From NCBI GenBank assembly GCA_018401935.1, contig JAGYJQ010000001.1, positions 124,001 through 188,000 of the forward strand: a DNA stretch of 64,000 bases, given 5' to 3'. The notes beneath the pieces were generated by a model, which saw only the letters and a list, made by a program, of their open reading frames with translations, did not search any database and was not told the DNA's origin. This DNA comes from Balneolaceae bacterium. Its GTDB lineage: Bacteria; Bacteroidota; Rhodothermia; Balneolales; Balneolaceae. Shown piece after piece: positions 16,383-25,410 of this stretch; the stretch's first letter is position 1, and each line of letters begins with the position of its first letter. A program made the translations under genes and the position numbers.

Positions 16383-18671
16383 ATGAAGATTACACGTCTT
16401 AGGACTGTCTTGGGGTTTAGCCTACTTTTTGTTTGGGCTTGTGAAACTCCGCAGCAACCCAATTTTACGACCTCACAAAAAGTTGAGGCTCCGCTGCTCA
16501 CCAACAAAACATTGCAATTTCTTGGTGGGGGAGGAGATGTGGAAGTATTAATAGATACGACCATGGCTGAATTTGATTCGGTATTTACGGTCACACAAAG
16601 CGGCCCTGATGCAGGATTTTTAACCATCAGTAAAACCGAAAGCTTTGAATTCGGAGATCTGAACGACGCTATCCCAGAAATTAGTGCCGAAGGTACTGAG
16701 TTCAGCGCCGAAGTAGGGGAACTGTCTTTAGGGAGCTTCTCTTCGGGTAATGGTGCCTTGGGTGAAGCTAATTTTGAGGAATTAACCGGTCTAAACCCTA
16801 GTTTAGTACCCCCAGGTACTCCGTTATTTGGCGCTGCTTCTCCTACTGTTAATATAGAGGTGGGAGCTAATACAGACTTCTTTAGCAGTGCAACGATTAA
16901 ACGGGGTGCTATCGAAGTGGGTTTGACAAACAATCTGGGCTTTGACATTAACCAGTTAACACTAACGTTGAAATCAGGCTCAACAGAAGTTAGCACCACG
17001 ACCGTCACGTCATTTGAAGCTAGTTCCAATAGAACAGCTACCTTAGCCTTCGAAACAGGCGATGTATTAGAAGACATCAACATCGATGTACAAATGTCGT
17101 GGTTAACTCAAAATACCTCAGAGGTGCCCACTGCACTTATAGTTGAAAGTATTGATGGGGTGGATTTAGTTGCCTCAGAGGTAGTTGCTGCCCTTGAGGC
17201 TCAAGATTTTTCATCGACCAGTACCACCAGCTTTGACGCTACTGAGTTTCAGTTTACCGACGCTGATCACTACATCGAATTGGAATCTGGAAGTATTAAC
17301 ATAGCCCCAATAGTTAACGGCTTAGATCTTGACATAGAAGAATTGGTGATTTCTTTTCCTGGCATTAGAACGTCACCTTATGGTGTTGGTAATAGCTTGG
17401 TGATTTCGTACTTAGGGGCTGAAAAAGTAAGCCGAAACGCATCATCCATTGCAAAAAATATTGATTTGGCTGGATATCGTTTGTATGCCTTGAATAACGA
17501 GATTAGTTATACTACTAAAGCGTTAACAGAGAATACTCAGCTTGCAGCACCCGCTGATCAAAATAGAACCATAAATGAACTGCAGTCCATTAGTTCAAGC
17601 GTGGCTATTGAGAATCTAAAGATTGCCGAAGCATTTGGGCAGGTTAAGCCACAAACTGTGTTACTTGGTGACGATGATATCAGCAACAACGTTGGCGAGG
17701 AACAGGTAATTGACATTATGAATGATACCGAGGCCGAACTCACCGAGATTGATGGGTTAGAAGATTTGTCGTCTCAGCTGGATGGCTTAGAGTTTACACA
17801 AGCCCGATTATCGATAGATTACACGAGTAACATTGGGATACCTACTACCATATACGCAGCAATCATGGGTGTGGATGGTGATGGGAACGAGTTTTTTCTA
17901 ACGGGAACGCCTGGCAGTGATAAAGAAGTGAAGCAGTCTGATTCGATTGAAGGCTTGGTCATGGATGGCGTAGCTCTTGAAACCAATCAACTTATTAAGT
18001 TTAGTCTAGAAACTCCACCTAATGGCCAAACCATAACGAGCAGTGTTGAATTTAATGGTGATAACTCTACTGTAGTAGACTTTTTGAATGAACTTCCCAA
18101 CGAAATACGATTTGTTGGTAAAGCCATTATTAATGAAGATGGGCAGGCTGCAACCATAGCGACGCCGCTTGAATTTAGTCCTTCTTTTGCCGTTGACTTA
18201 CCCTTAGCATTCCAAACCACTACCGCTGCTACCTACAGTGATACGACCGAGACCGACGCGCTTGAAGGTTTACCTGGTGCGGATGATGAAGGTGCAGCTA
18301 GTATCAGTGGGGGTCAAATCATCATCAACTATGAAAATGGTCTTCCTCTTGGTTTTGGCCTAGATTTGGAGTTTTTAGATCAAAATAATGAGGCAATCAC
18401 TACTATTCCTTTGGGAAATGAGGATCCCATAGTACTAACTGCTGCTTCTGTTGATGCGGTAACTCGATATGTGAGTTCTCCAACCGTTTCTTCGACCATC
18501 TTGTCTTTGAGTAAAGCACAATTTGACGAGCTTAACAAAACCAAATCAGTGGTTATTTCTGCTCGATTAAATTCTACTAACAACGAGGAAGTGAAATTAA
18601 AAACAACCGATTATATCACGATTAATATTTCGGTGAGCTTACAATTAGAAACAAACGTAGGCGACAATTAA
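16383..18671 (+). CDS. Large beta-rich lipoprotein of unknown function
   Basis: I do not recognise a family. The 762-residue protein has a lipoprotein signal peptide (LLFVWAC, lipid-modified Cys20). A Gly/Ser/Thr/Asn/Asp-rich sequence follows, with alternating hydrophobic residues and no further membrane helix. It looks like several stacked beta-sandwich domains, acidic and low in Cys and Trp. Only 13 bases separate it from the DUF5723 barrel gene, and the pair ends in a terminator, so it is probably a surface or periplasm-facing outer-membrane lipoprotein working with that barrel (inference). An antisense frame at 16370-17083 is a shadow. Confidence 0.85.
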   Translation: MKITRLRTVLGFSLLFVWACETPQQPNFTTSQKVEAPLLTNKTLQFLGGGGDVEVLIDTTMAEFDSVFTVTQSGPDAGFLTISKTESFEFGDLNDAIPEISAEGTEFSAEVGELSLGSFSSGNGALGEANFEELTGLNPSLVPPGTPLFGAASPTVNIEVGANTDFFSSATIKRGAIEVGLTNNLGFDINQLTLTLKSGSTEVSTTTVTSFEASSNRTATLAFETGDVLEDINIDVQMSWLTQNTSEVPTALIVESIDGVDLVASEVVAALEAQDFSSTSTTSFDATEFQFTDADHYIELESGSINIAPIVNGLDLDIEELVISFPGIRTSPYGVGNSLVISYLGAEKVSRNASSIAKNIDLAGYRLYALNNEISYTTKALTENTQLAAPADQNRTINELQSISSSVAIENLKIAEAFGQVKPQTVLLGDDDISNNVGEEQVIDIMNDTEAELTEIDGLEDLSSQLDGLEFTQARLSIDYTSNIGIPTTIYAAIMGVDGDGNEFFLTGTPGSDKEVKQSDSIEGLVMDGVALETNQLIKFSLETPPNGQTITSSVEFNGDNSTVVDFLNELPNEIRFVGKAIINEDGQAATIATPLEFSPSFAVDLPLAFQTTTAATYSDTTETDALEGLPGADDEGAASISGGQIIINYENGLPLGFGLDLEFLDQNNEAITTIPLGNEDPIVLTAASVDAVTRYVSSPTVSSTILSLSKAQFDELNKTKSVVISARLNSTNNEEVKLKTTDYITINISVSLQLETNVGDN

Positions 18672-18684
18672 GGAGTACCGAATC

Positions 18685-20193
18685 ATGAAACGTATATTTA
18701 TACTAGCTTTTTTACTAATTAGCGCTGTTCAAACCAACTCTTGGGCACAGAATAGACATTACAATACCATGACCTTAGGAATGGGGGGCGGCGGTGTGGC
18801 CGTGATCGATGGATACCACGCTAACTTTTTGAACCCAGCAAACCTCATGATCAACAAAGATCGAGTCCCTTCTCATCAAGTGGGGATATTTGGGGGATTT
18901 GGGTTACATGCGGGTGGTTCCTTGCTCAACGTCAACGTTTACAATGACTACCTAACAAAAGGGTTAACCATTGAAGGACAAACACGGGAAGACATGTTGG
19001 ATGCTTGGTTTGGGAGCAGCTCTTCGAATACTCGTGATATTGGCTTTACCAATGATATTGTTCCCTTTGGTTTCTCCAAAAGAACCTCAAAAGCGGCGTT
19101 TTCTTTAGCTACACGAGTTCGTACTATTCAAGATTTCACCTTAAACAAAGGTGCGGCTGAGGTGTATTTTTATGGTCTAGATTCTGATAAATTCTCTGAC
19201 CCGGTACCCTTTAATATAAATTCTAGAACCTTATCCTTTGCAGAGATATCTATTGGATATGCAATGGCACTACCCATTCCTTTGGAAGGTTTCATTGAAA
19301 AATTGCCATTCATTAATGAAATAGATCTTTATGCCGGTATTGCTCCAAAATTTCTGATTGGACTTCAATCATTTGAAATGGACTTTCAGTCAACCCTAGA
19401 AGTTAATTCTCCCTTGGAAGTTGGAAATACCATCAATCACGATTTTGCCTACACCATTTATTCGTACGGCGATATTTCTACACAACTCAATAACTTTGTC
19501 CAAGCTAAAGAAAATAACCCTGATGCCGTACTTGATGACTATCTGGATTACTCAGGCTCCGACATCGGTTCTCTTGGCTCTGGCTTTGGGTATGATTTAG
19601 GAGTAACTCTAGACTTAGATGTTTCTCTTCCAATATTGAGTGTGTTAAGTGAGGAACAGCATTTAAGAATTAGTGCAGCACTTTCTGATATGGGCAGTAT
19701 CTCTTATGATAGCAACTCACGGACGTTCTCAGCAAGTAGCACATTCAGTTTTGATGCGGATGCAGGTGGAGAAGAAGTCGGGGACTTTTATGACAATCTT
19801 TCCGATAGTTTATCCAATGATATATATGGTGACTTCAATTCCAATTCAGCAAACGCTCGGACCTACGACTTATTAAGTACATTTAATTTTGGTGCCGCTC
19901 TAGTAGTAGGTAAACTTACCGCCTCAATAGATATTGCGAAGGGTTTTAATGATTTGGGTAGTAATACAAAAGAATCTGTTATGACCGCTGGAGCCGAATA
20001 TAGGCTATTTAATTTTATCCCAATTCGATTTGGTACTCGTCTTGGGGGAGGGACTGCCGTCGCTTACTCTTTTGGTACTGGAATAGACATTAAAAATTTA
20101 GAGTTATCCATTAGTGGGATGGCCGTTAATGATTCTAGTGTGGGTGGAACTTCTGCAACAGTAGCAATGAGTGGCCTAGTGCTTAGATTCTAG
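18685..20193 (+). CDS. DUF5723-family outer-membrane beta-barrel protein
   Basis: A 502-residue protein with a signal peptide (MKRIFILAFLL to SWAQ), then a glycine-rich start (LGMGGGGVAVIDGYHANFLNP) typical of FadL/PorV-like and DUF5723 barrels. Amphipathic strands run to the end, and the last residues are MSGLVLRF with a C-terminal Phe, the usual barrel-insertion signal. AAGGAG at 18670-18675 is placed well for the ATG at 18685. Co-transcription with the upstream lipoprotein is likely. The transported substrate, if any, is unknown. Confidence 0.83.
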   Translation: MKRIFILAFLLISAVQTNSWAQNRHYNTMTLGMGGGGVAVIDGYHANFLNPANLMINKDRVPSHQVGIFGGFGLHAGGSLLNVNVYNDYLTKGLTIEGQTREDMLDAWFGSSSSNTRDIGFTNDIVPFGFSKRTSKAAFSLATRVRTIQDFTLNKGAAEVYFYGLDSDKFSDPVPFNINSRTLSFAEISIGYAMALPIPLEGFIEKLPFINEIDLYAGIAPKFLIGLQSFEMDFQSTLEVNSPLEVGNTINHDFAYTIYSYGDISTQLNNFVQAKENNPDAVLDDYLDYSGSDIGSLGSGFGYDLGVTLDLDVSLPILSVLSEEQHLRISAALSDMGSISYDSNSRTFSASSTFSFDADAGGEEVGDFYDNLSDSLSNDIYGDFNSNSANARTYDLLSTFNFGAALVVGKLTASIDIAKGFNDLGSNTKESVMTAGAEYRLFNFIPIRFGTRLGGGTAVAYSFGTGIDIKNLELSISGMAVNDSSVGGTSATVAMSGLVLRF

Positions 20194-20258
20194 CCAATCG
20201 TGTTGTGTTGAATAAGCTATTAATAGCCTGAAACACCTGTGAACATACTTATTGATCA

Positions 20259-20287
20259 ATGGAAGCTCTAGGGCTTCCATTTTTTTT
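20259..20287 (+). terminator. Rho-independent terminator after the DUF5723 gene
   Basis: ATGGAAGC (20259-20266) pairs perfectly with GCTTCCAT (20273-20280) across a 6-base loop and is followed by seven T residues. It closes the lipoprotein and barrel unit on the plus strand. Confidence 0.88.
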
Positions 20288-20322
20288 ATGACCTTTTAAC
20301 GGCTGGTTCTATTTTTGCAGGT

Positions 20323-21513
20323 TTAGTTATTTCTAAACTCCTTGAACCGATCTAATTTTACTTCAGGTGGAAGCACAGTGTTAGTGGCTAGGGAAACGGC
20401 AAATAGTTGCGCATAGTAATGACTATATAAAAGCCCTTTTGAGCCTAAGCCTCGAAATACATAATGTCCTTTACAGGTAGGTAATTCATCTATAATAGGC
20501 ATTCTATCTGGGGTAGAGAATCGGAAGCCCGCCCACATGGATTCTTGCGCAATTCTGCTGGATAGCCTCTCATGTATTCTATCCAGTTTGTTTTTTAGAT
20601 AGAGGTTGCCTTTTGAGTCCGGTCCTGGGCTGGAAAATCGATGTTCATAGGTGCTTCCCATCACCAAGTTATTACCATCCAAGGAACATAAGTATCCCTG
20701 TGCACTAATGGCATATTCTTTTAGAAATGAATTCCAGCTATTCGTTTGGTTGTCTTGCTTTTTTACCACATGCGTGGGTGAAATTGCCTCATAAGTTGAG
20801 TCTACTAACTGAAATTGCAAGGTTTGCCCCTTAACTATGACACCAGGTATCATTGCATTAATGATTTCCTCTGCACCGGTACAATGGATGAGTACATTGG
20901 CTTGCATCTCATCTTCCTTACCTTTAAACACCCAGGATAATGGGTCTGCAAGTTGATTAGTATGACTTGTCCCAACTGATTGAGGGGTGAAACCCTTATA
21001 CTCTTCCAGTAGTGTAAAATTGGGCTGATCTTTTAGCCAATTTATTAGATTGTGAAGGTACATTTTGGGATTAACTACATACCCATTATGTACAACCAAG
21101 GCCCCAAAGCTAGGGTTAATCAAAGGAAATCGTTCAGCTACTTCATCTGGAGTTACCCATTCTGCAACTCCTTTTCCCCATTGATCCGCAAGATAATTTT
21201 GCTGGGTTTTTTGAGCAATTTCAGGATCAAAGCAAGGTCGGATTATACCTCTGTTTTGAATAAAATCCTGCGCCTTGGTAAACGGATTTATCTGCTGTAA
21301 GGCGTCTATTTGGGCAATAGACTCTAGGCTTTTAAACCCTTTTTTAGCAAATCTACCGGTTGCCGGATTTATCATGGCCAGAGGAGTACCTGAAGCCCCA
21401 GATCCAATGGTATTACGTTCAACTAAAAGTACTCGTCTGCCTTGCATTATTAAATAATACGCAAGCAAACAACCCGAGAGTCCTCCGCCTATGATACCGT
21501 AGTCAAAACGCAT
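20323..21513 (-). CDS. FAD-dependent oxidoreductase, DAO/glycine oxidase family
   Basis: The FAD-binding motif DYGIIGGGLSGCLLAYYL is at the N-terminus, with LLVERNTIGSGASG after it and VFRGLGSKGLLYSHYYAQL near the C-terminus, as in D-amino-acid oxidase/DadA-like enzymes and the MnmC oxidase domain. The open frame extends to 21552, but MRFDYGIIGGG at 21513 puts the dinucleotide motif at the usual position and gives 396 residues. The substrate is unknown; glycine, sarcosine or a tRNA-uridine side chain are family possibilities. No MnmC methyltransferase domain is attached. Confidence 0.82.
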   Translation of the reverse strand: MRFDYGIIGGGLSGCLLAYYLIMQGRRVLLVERNTIGSGASGTPLAMINPATGRFAKKGFKSLESIAQIDALQQINPFTKAQDFIQNRGIIRPCFDPEIAQKTQQNYLADQWGKGVAEWVTPDEVAERFPLINPSFGALVVHNGYVVNPKMYLHNLINWLKDQPNFTLLEEYKGFTPQSVGTSHTNQLADPLSWVFKGKEDEMQANVLIHCTGAEEIINAMIPGVIVKGQTLQFQLVDSTYEAISPTHVVKKQDNQTNSWNSFLKEYAISAQGYLCSLDGNNLVMGSTYEHRFSSPGPDSKGNLYLKNKLDRIHERLSSRIAQESMWAGFRFSTPDRMPIIDELPTCKGHYVFRGLGSKGLLYSHYYAQLFAVSLATNTVLPPEVKLDRFKEFRNN

Positions 21514-21632
21514 AAAGTGAACCTTTTTTTGATTGAACAGTAGCCTACGCATCGATGCATTAGTCTACCAAGTATCTAGCAGATTGGTGCTACATTATCT
21601 AGCCGTTATCGAGTTTAGGGGAAATGGTATAG

Positions 21633-22241
21633 TTAGCCGCGATAGTTTCTTCGCTCGATCAGTTTTTTAATTTTTTTGTTCCCAATCCAAACTTTTACGT
21701 TCGTTTCTATATCGATAAGCTCCAAATTTACGGTATAGAATATAGCGGTAGTCCGACCATCGGGTGCATCATCCAGAATGGAGCTGATATTGCCAATGAG
21801 CATATAATTAGCTCCCAGCTCTTTTGCCATAGCACTCATACTCTCAAGGGAAGAGTAACTTTGCTGGTCAAGTCGCTCATCTCTAATTTCCATTCGCTCT
21901 GATGCATTTGCAACTAAGGTTACTGATCCGGAATTAACGAACGCCCGTTCCATTTCTTTAGTGATTACTTCGGTATCGATGTGTTCCATGCTTTCGTTTC
22001 GAACGGTTCCAACGATGACTACGGGTGGTTTTTCTGCGGATTCTGTGAAGTTGCTTAACCATCGATTACCAAGGGCATCACCGATCATTTCTTCGGAGAC
22101 CAGCCGAGCGTCTGTATCGTTCCATTTGCCGGATAATTCGGTAGTGCTATCGGGGGATATTCGGCTGATAGTGTTTACTGGTTTACATTGAATGCCAATG
22201 ATTAGAAGAACAAAAAGGCTAAGGCTAATGGTTGTTTTCAT
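21633..22241 (-). CDS. LpoB-like penicillin-binding protein activator lipoprotein
   Basis: A 202-residue lipoprotein (lipid Cys19 after LLIIGIQ). The LpoB pattern is visible: ARLVSEEMIGDAL, then PVVIVGTVRNESMEHIDTE, then KELGANYMLIGNISSI, and finally VNLELIDIETNVKVWIG. In Enterobacteria LpoB crosses the peptidoglycan to stimulate PBP1b; that role here is inferred by homology. The upstream COG3014-type gene on the same strand is a frequent partner. Confidence 0.87.
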   Translation of the reverse strand: MKTTISLSLFVLLIIGIQCKPVNTISRISPDSTTELSGKWNDTDARLVSEEMIGDALGNRWLSNFTESAEKPPVVIVGTVRNESMEHIDTEVITKEMERAFVNSGSVTLVANASERMEIRDERLDQQSYSSLESMSAMAKELGANYMLIGNISSILDDAPDGRTTAIFYTVNLELIDIETNVKVWIGNKKIKKLIERRNYRG

Positions 22242-22309
22242 AGTGGGATTATTTTGCGTTAGTAATCTGTGTATAATAATACGGGTTCATGTGCTTAGTA
22301 GCTATTGCA

Positions 22310-23668
22310 TTAATATGCTAGATGCGTTTCAAGCAGATGGATCGAATGCCTCTTCGTGATTTGAACGTCTCTAAATTCGGAGTATATGGGTAGTCCTTGT
22401 TTGTTTATATACCGAAACTCGATTTCATATGATCCTGGATCTAATTGGAAGGCATGGGCAAAGACATTTCCCGGAAGGCTGGACCAAGAACGTAGATCTG
22501 CTTTTTCAGAACCTTCTTTGTAAAGAAAACCTGCAAATTCGAGCATATGGGCAAAAAACGAATCTTCCTCTTCCGGCATCTTCTCAACCCAACGTGTCCC
22601 AGAATATTTTGATATGGCTCGTAGTACTGCTCGCCCGTATATAATGGGCATTTTTGAGCTGTAGACTTCTTGTGCTACTTCGTGCATGGATTCAAGTAAT
22701 ATACTGTGCCCCATTAGTGAGTCTCCAACCCAAATTTGAACTCCCCTTATCTCGGATCGATAGGGATTAAGTATGGGTAGGGAGACTTTTAGTTCGGTCT
22801 CCCAATACTCATTATAGACTCGCAGGTCTTGTTGTATTTTTTCAGGGGCCATACCTGTGAAACTCAGTAGAAGTACGTTATTATTTGGGCCTAGACTCCA
22901 TTCAGGTGTTTCATTTCTTTGTGATTGTGTTAGGCTGGTATCCGATGGTAATGAAAAATCGATTAGGCGGTAGTGTTCATGAATGGCTCTATTGAATTGT
23001 TCACGCTCTATCCGAGCGGCATCTACATCACCCAGGGCTGCAAATAGATTGGCAGCTAGATATCGAGCAAAAGGGGAGTTTTGGACATTCGTGTCCTGAG
23101 GATCCCAATCAATCGAGCTCTCAAGGGTGTCGGTACTGGCATAGGTGTCTGCAAGGCCTCGTAGTTGAATATTGAGTTGTTCGATTTTATAGACCATTTT
23201 TCTAATTTCGACAAGACTAGCATCTATTTTGTTTAAATGTATATAATTTAATGCCTTGAAGGCATGAAGATAAAATTCTTCGTAGGGTTCTCCGTCGTAT
23301 TGGAGTTGATTGTCGTTTCCAAGGAACGCATATACCCCCCGACTGACACTCTTGGTAAAGGCCTGTTCAATGGCCATTTCAGCTTCTGAAAAATATGAGT
23401 TACTTTCTTTATAGGCTCCGTTGTAGTGGTTTAGCATGCCCATTTCAAGATTCCAGAGAATAAAATCCTTTTCTTTGTAAATCTCTTTATCGCGCGATTC
23501 CTCTAAGCTAAGAATAGCTTCACTATAGCGCTGATCATAGACTGCGTCTTTAATCTCCTTTTGTGTTTCATCTAAAAGGTATGAGGCACAGGAAACCTGA
23601 AATAAAAATAAACACAGTAACCAAAAAACTGAAGTCATTCGTCGTTTTAAGAAGAATACGTAAGGCAT
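22310..23668 (-). CDS. COG3014-type TPR-like lipoprotein, LpoB partner
   Basis: A 452-residue protein with a lipoprotein signal (LFQVSC, Cys27 from the ATG at 23668; MTSVFW at residue 11 is an alternative start). Helical repeats follow (YSEAILSLEESRD; YKESNSYFSEAEMAI), then the conserved YEEFYLHAFKALNYIHLN that marks COG3014 proteins, and a beta-rich C-terminal region. The function is not established. It sits 68 bp upstream of the LpoB-like gene, a pairing I also know from other phyla, which suggests a joint cell-wall role. Confidence 0.78.
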   Translation of the reverse strand: MPYVFFLKRRMTSVFWLLCLFLFQVSCASYLLDETQKEIKDAVYDQRYSEAILSLEESRDKEIYKEKDFILWNLEMGMLNHYNGAYKESNSYFSEAEMAIEQAFTKSVSRGVYAFLGNDNQLQYDGEPYEEFYLHAFKALNYIHLNKIDASLVEIRKMVYKIEQLNIQLRGLADTYASTDTLESSIDWDPQDTNVQNSPFARYLAANLFAALGDVDAARIEREQFNRAIHEHYRLIDFSLPSDTSLTQSQRNETPEWSLGPNNNVLLLSFTGMAPEKIQQDLRVYNEYWETELKVSLPILNPYRSEIRGVQIWVGDSLMGHSILLESMHEVAQEVYSSKMPIIYGRAVLRAISKYSGTRWVEKMPEEEDSFFAHMLEFAGFLYKEGSEKADLRSWSSLPGNVFAHAFQLDPGSYEIEFRYINKQGLPIYSEFRDVQITKRHSIHLLETHLAY

Positions 23669-23775
23669 TTTAACTACGGATGAAGTTGATAATTGTAGTA
23701 TTATTCATCGGTGGAAGTATACAAAACTTTCAGTGCAACCTTTTATATTGTAGTGTGAAACATGAAAAAATTACC

Positions 23776-25410
23776 ATGAATTATTTGTCCGGTTTAACGA
23801 AGGTTTACCTGGTTTTGTTACTGTTTTTTTTGCATTCCTGTGCAACTCCTCTTGCTCCGACGGGAGGGCCAACGGACAAAGAAGGTCCTAGTATAATTCG
23901 GACTGTACCGAAAAATCTACAAACAGGCGTTAACTCGCAACGCGTAGAAATTGAGTTTTCAGAATATGTGAATCGAAACTCTTTGTCGTCTAATTTACAA
24001 ATCGAGCCTGATATCGGTATTGATTATCAATTAACCTGGAAAAAAAAGACATTATTCATCGATTTTGACTCACCTTTACCTGATTCAACCACACTCTTAA
24101 TTACCTTAGGTAATAAAGTCGCAGATACACGTAATAATGCCATGGGTGCCTCTGAGGTCATTGCTTTTTCAACAGGGGATCAAATAGACACTGGTGGCTT
24201 GATAGGTAAAGTATTGAATGCAGAAACGGGAAAAGGCCTTGAAGGAAGGGAAGTTTTTTTGTTTTCCTATCCATATGATGTACAGCAAAAAGCACTTTAT
24301 CGCGCGGAAACAGACACCGGAGGTACGTTTCGGTTTAATTATATACGAGAAACGGAGTACAGTGTGGTCCATTTTGATGATCGTAACAGAAACAAAATCT
24401 GGGACTCATCATTGGAATCTGCTCATGCATTTAATGCTCATTCCGTTACTATACGGAATGAGGTTACGGATACTTTAGCCGCCGTTTATGTTATGGAGTC
24501 AGATACCGTGGGTCCAGAAGTTTTAGGGGTTGGATTACTTTCGAGCAGTCGACTTAGACTTCGTGTTTCCGAGGCACTTGCGAATGAATTTACCGGTCAA
24601 ATTACCTTAGAAGCAGGCTTTGATGAAAATGAGTTTTCAGCTACACCTTTGTATATATCACCAGCGGATCCTAGCATTGTTTTTGCACAATCCAGTAAGC
24701 CGCTTCTGCAGGATAGCACGTATGTATTAAGAGTAAATGGTTTTGAGGACTTGTTTGGTAATGCTATGGAACCCTTTACTCAAGATCTAATTGGTTCAGG
24801 AGCGGCAGACACAACGATTCAACGATTTATTGGCGTACGTCCTAAGGGTGTTTTAGGCATGAGGGATTCGGTGGAGTTGCAGTACGCTGCGCCTATTCGT
24901 AATGCTGCCATTATCGACTCACTGCGAATTATAGAAGGTGTGGTTGAACGCGAGAGCTGGTCTAAGGGCGTTGTTACATCGAATCGTCTAGTTCTGTATC
25001 CTGACGAGGAGTGGTTGGATGGGGTAGATTATCAATTTCTGGCCTGGAACCCGAGAACGCAGCGAAGGGTGTTGGCACCTTTTACCATTTCAGGTCCTAG
25101 TAATTGGGGTGCTATAGAGCTAGTGGACATGATCAATACAAATGATTCTGTATCCTTTGAACCTGTCACCTTTGAACTATACGGTCAACAGGGTCGACTA
25201 CTTAAGCGAGGCCAGTTCGTTGAACGCATTCAATTAGATTCACTGAGCGCATCTACCTATAGCCTTAGGTTATATTCAGATACTAATGCTAATGGGCGAT
25301 GGGATGCAGGCAGTTGGTTGCCTTACAGTAAACCAGAGAGCCTAATCATTCGTAGGTCGGTTACTATTCGACCAGGATTTAGTTCCACCATTCGATTTAG
25401 CTTTAATTAA
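23776..25410 (+). CDS. Ig-like domain lipoprotein
   Basis: The frame is open from 23680, but MNYLSGLTKVYLVLLLFFLHSC at 23776 is a proper lipoprotein signal (Cys22), so this start is preferred; it gives 544 residues. After the lipid Cys comes CATPLAPTGGPTDKEGP and a bacterial Ig-like (Big_5/SbsA) domain: VEIEFSEYVNRNSL, then LLITLGNKVADTRNN. A carboxypeptidase-regulatory-like fold and more beta structure follow. Such proteins are common in Bacteroidota with no assigned role. The stop overlaps the glycosyltransferase ATG by one base. Confidence 0.83.
   Translation: MNYLSGLTKVYLVLLLFFLHSCATPLAPTGGPTDKEGPSIIRTVPKNLQTGVNSQRVEIEFSEYVNRNSLSSNLQIEPDIGIDYQLTWKKKTLFIDFDSPLPDSTTLLITLGNKVADTRNNAMGASEVIAFSTGDQIDTGGLIGKVLNAETGKGLEGREVFLFSYPYDVQQKALYRAETDTGGTFRFNYIRETEYSVVHFDDRNRNKIWDSSLESAHAFNAHSVTIRNEVTDTLAAVYVMESDTVGPEVLGVGLLSSSRLRLRVSEALANEFTGQITLEAGFDENEFSATPLYISPADPSIVFAQSSKPLLQDSTYVLRVNGFEDLFGNAMEPFTQDLIGSGAADTTIQRFIGVRPKGVLGMRDSVELQYAAPIRNAAIIDSLRIIEGVVERESWSKGVVTSNRLVLYPDEEWLDGVDYQFLAWNPRTQRRVLAPFTISGPSNWGAIELVDMINTNDSVSFEPVTFELYGQQGRLLKRGQFVERIQLDSLSASTYSLRLYSDTNANGRWDAGSWLPYSKPESLIIRRSVTIRPGFSSTIRFSFN

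Noticed and set aside
16163-16402. 79-codon plus-strand frame
   Set aside because: It runs through the tRNA-Ser gene and its AT-rich flank; no family signal.
16370-17083. 237-codon minus-strand frame opposite the large lipoprotein gene
   Set aside because: Antisense shadow of a clear coding gene; Ser/Pro/Val-rich translation typical of a reverse-complement reading.
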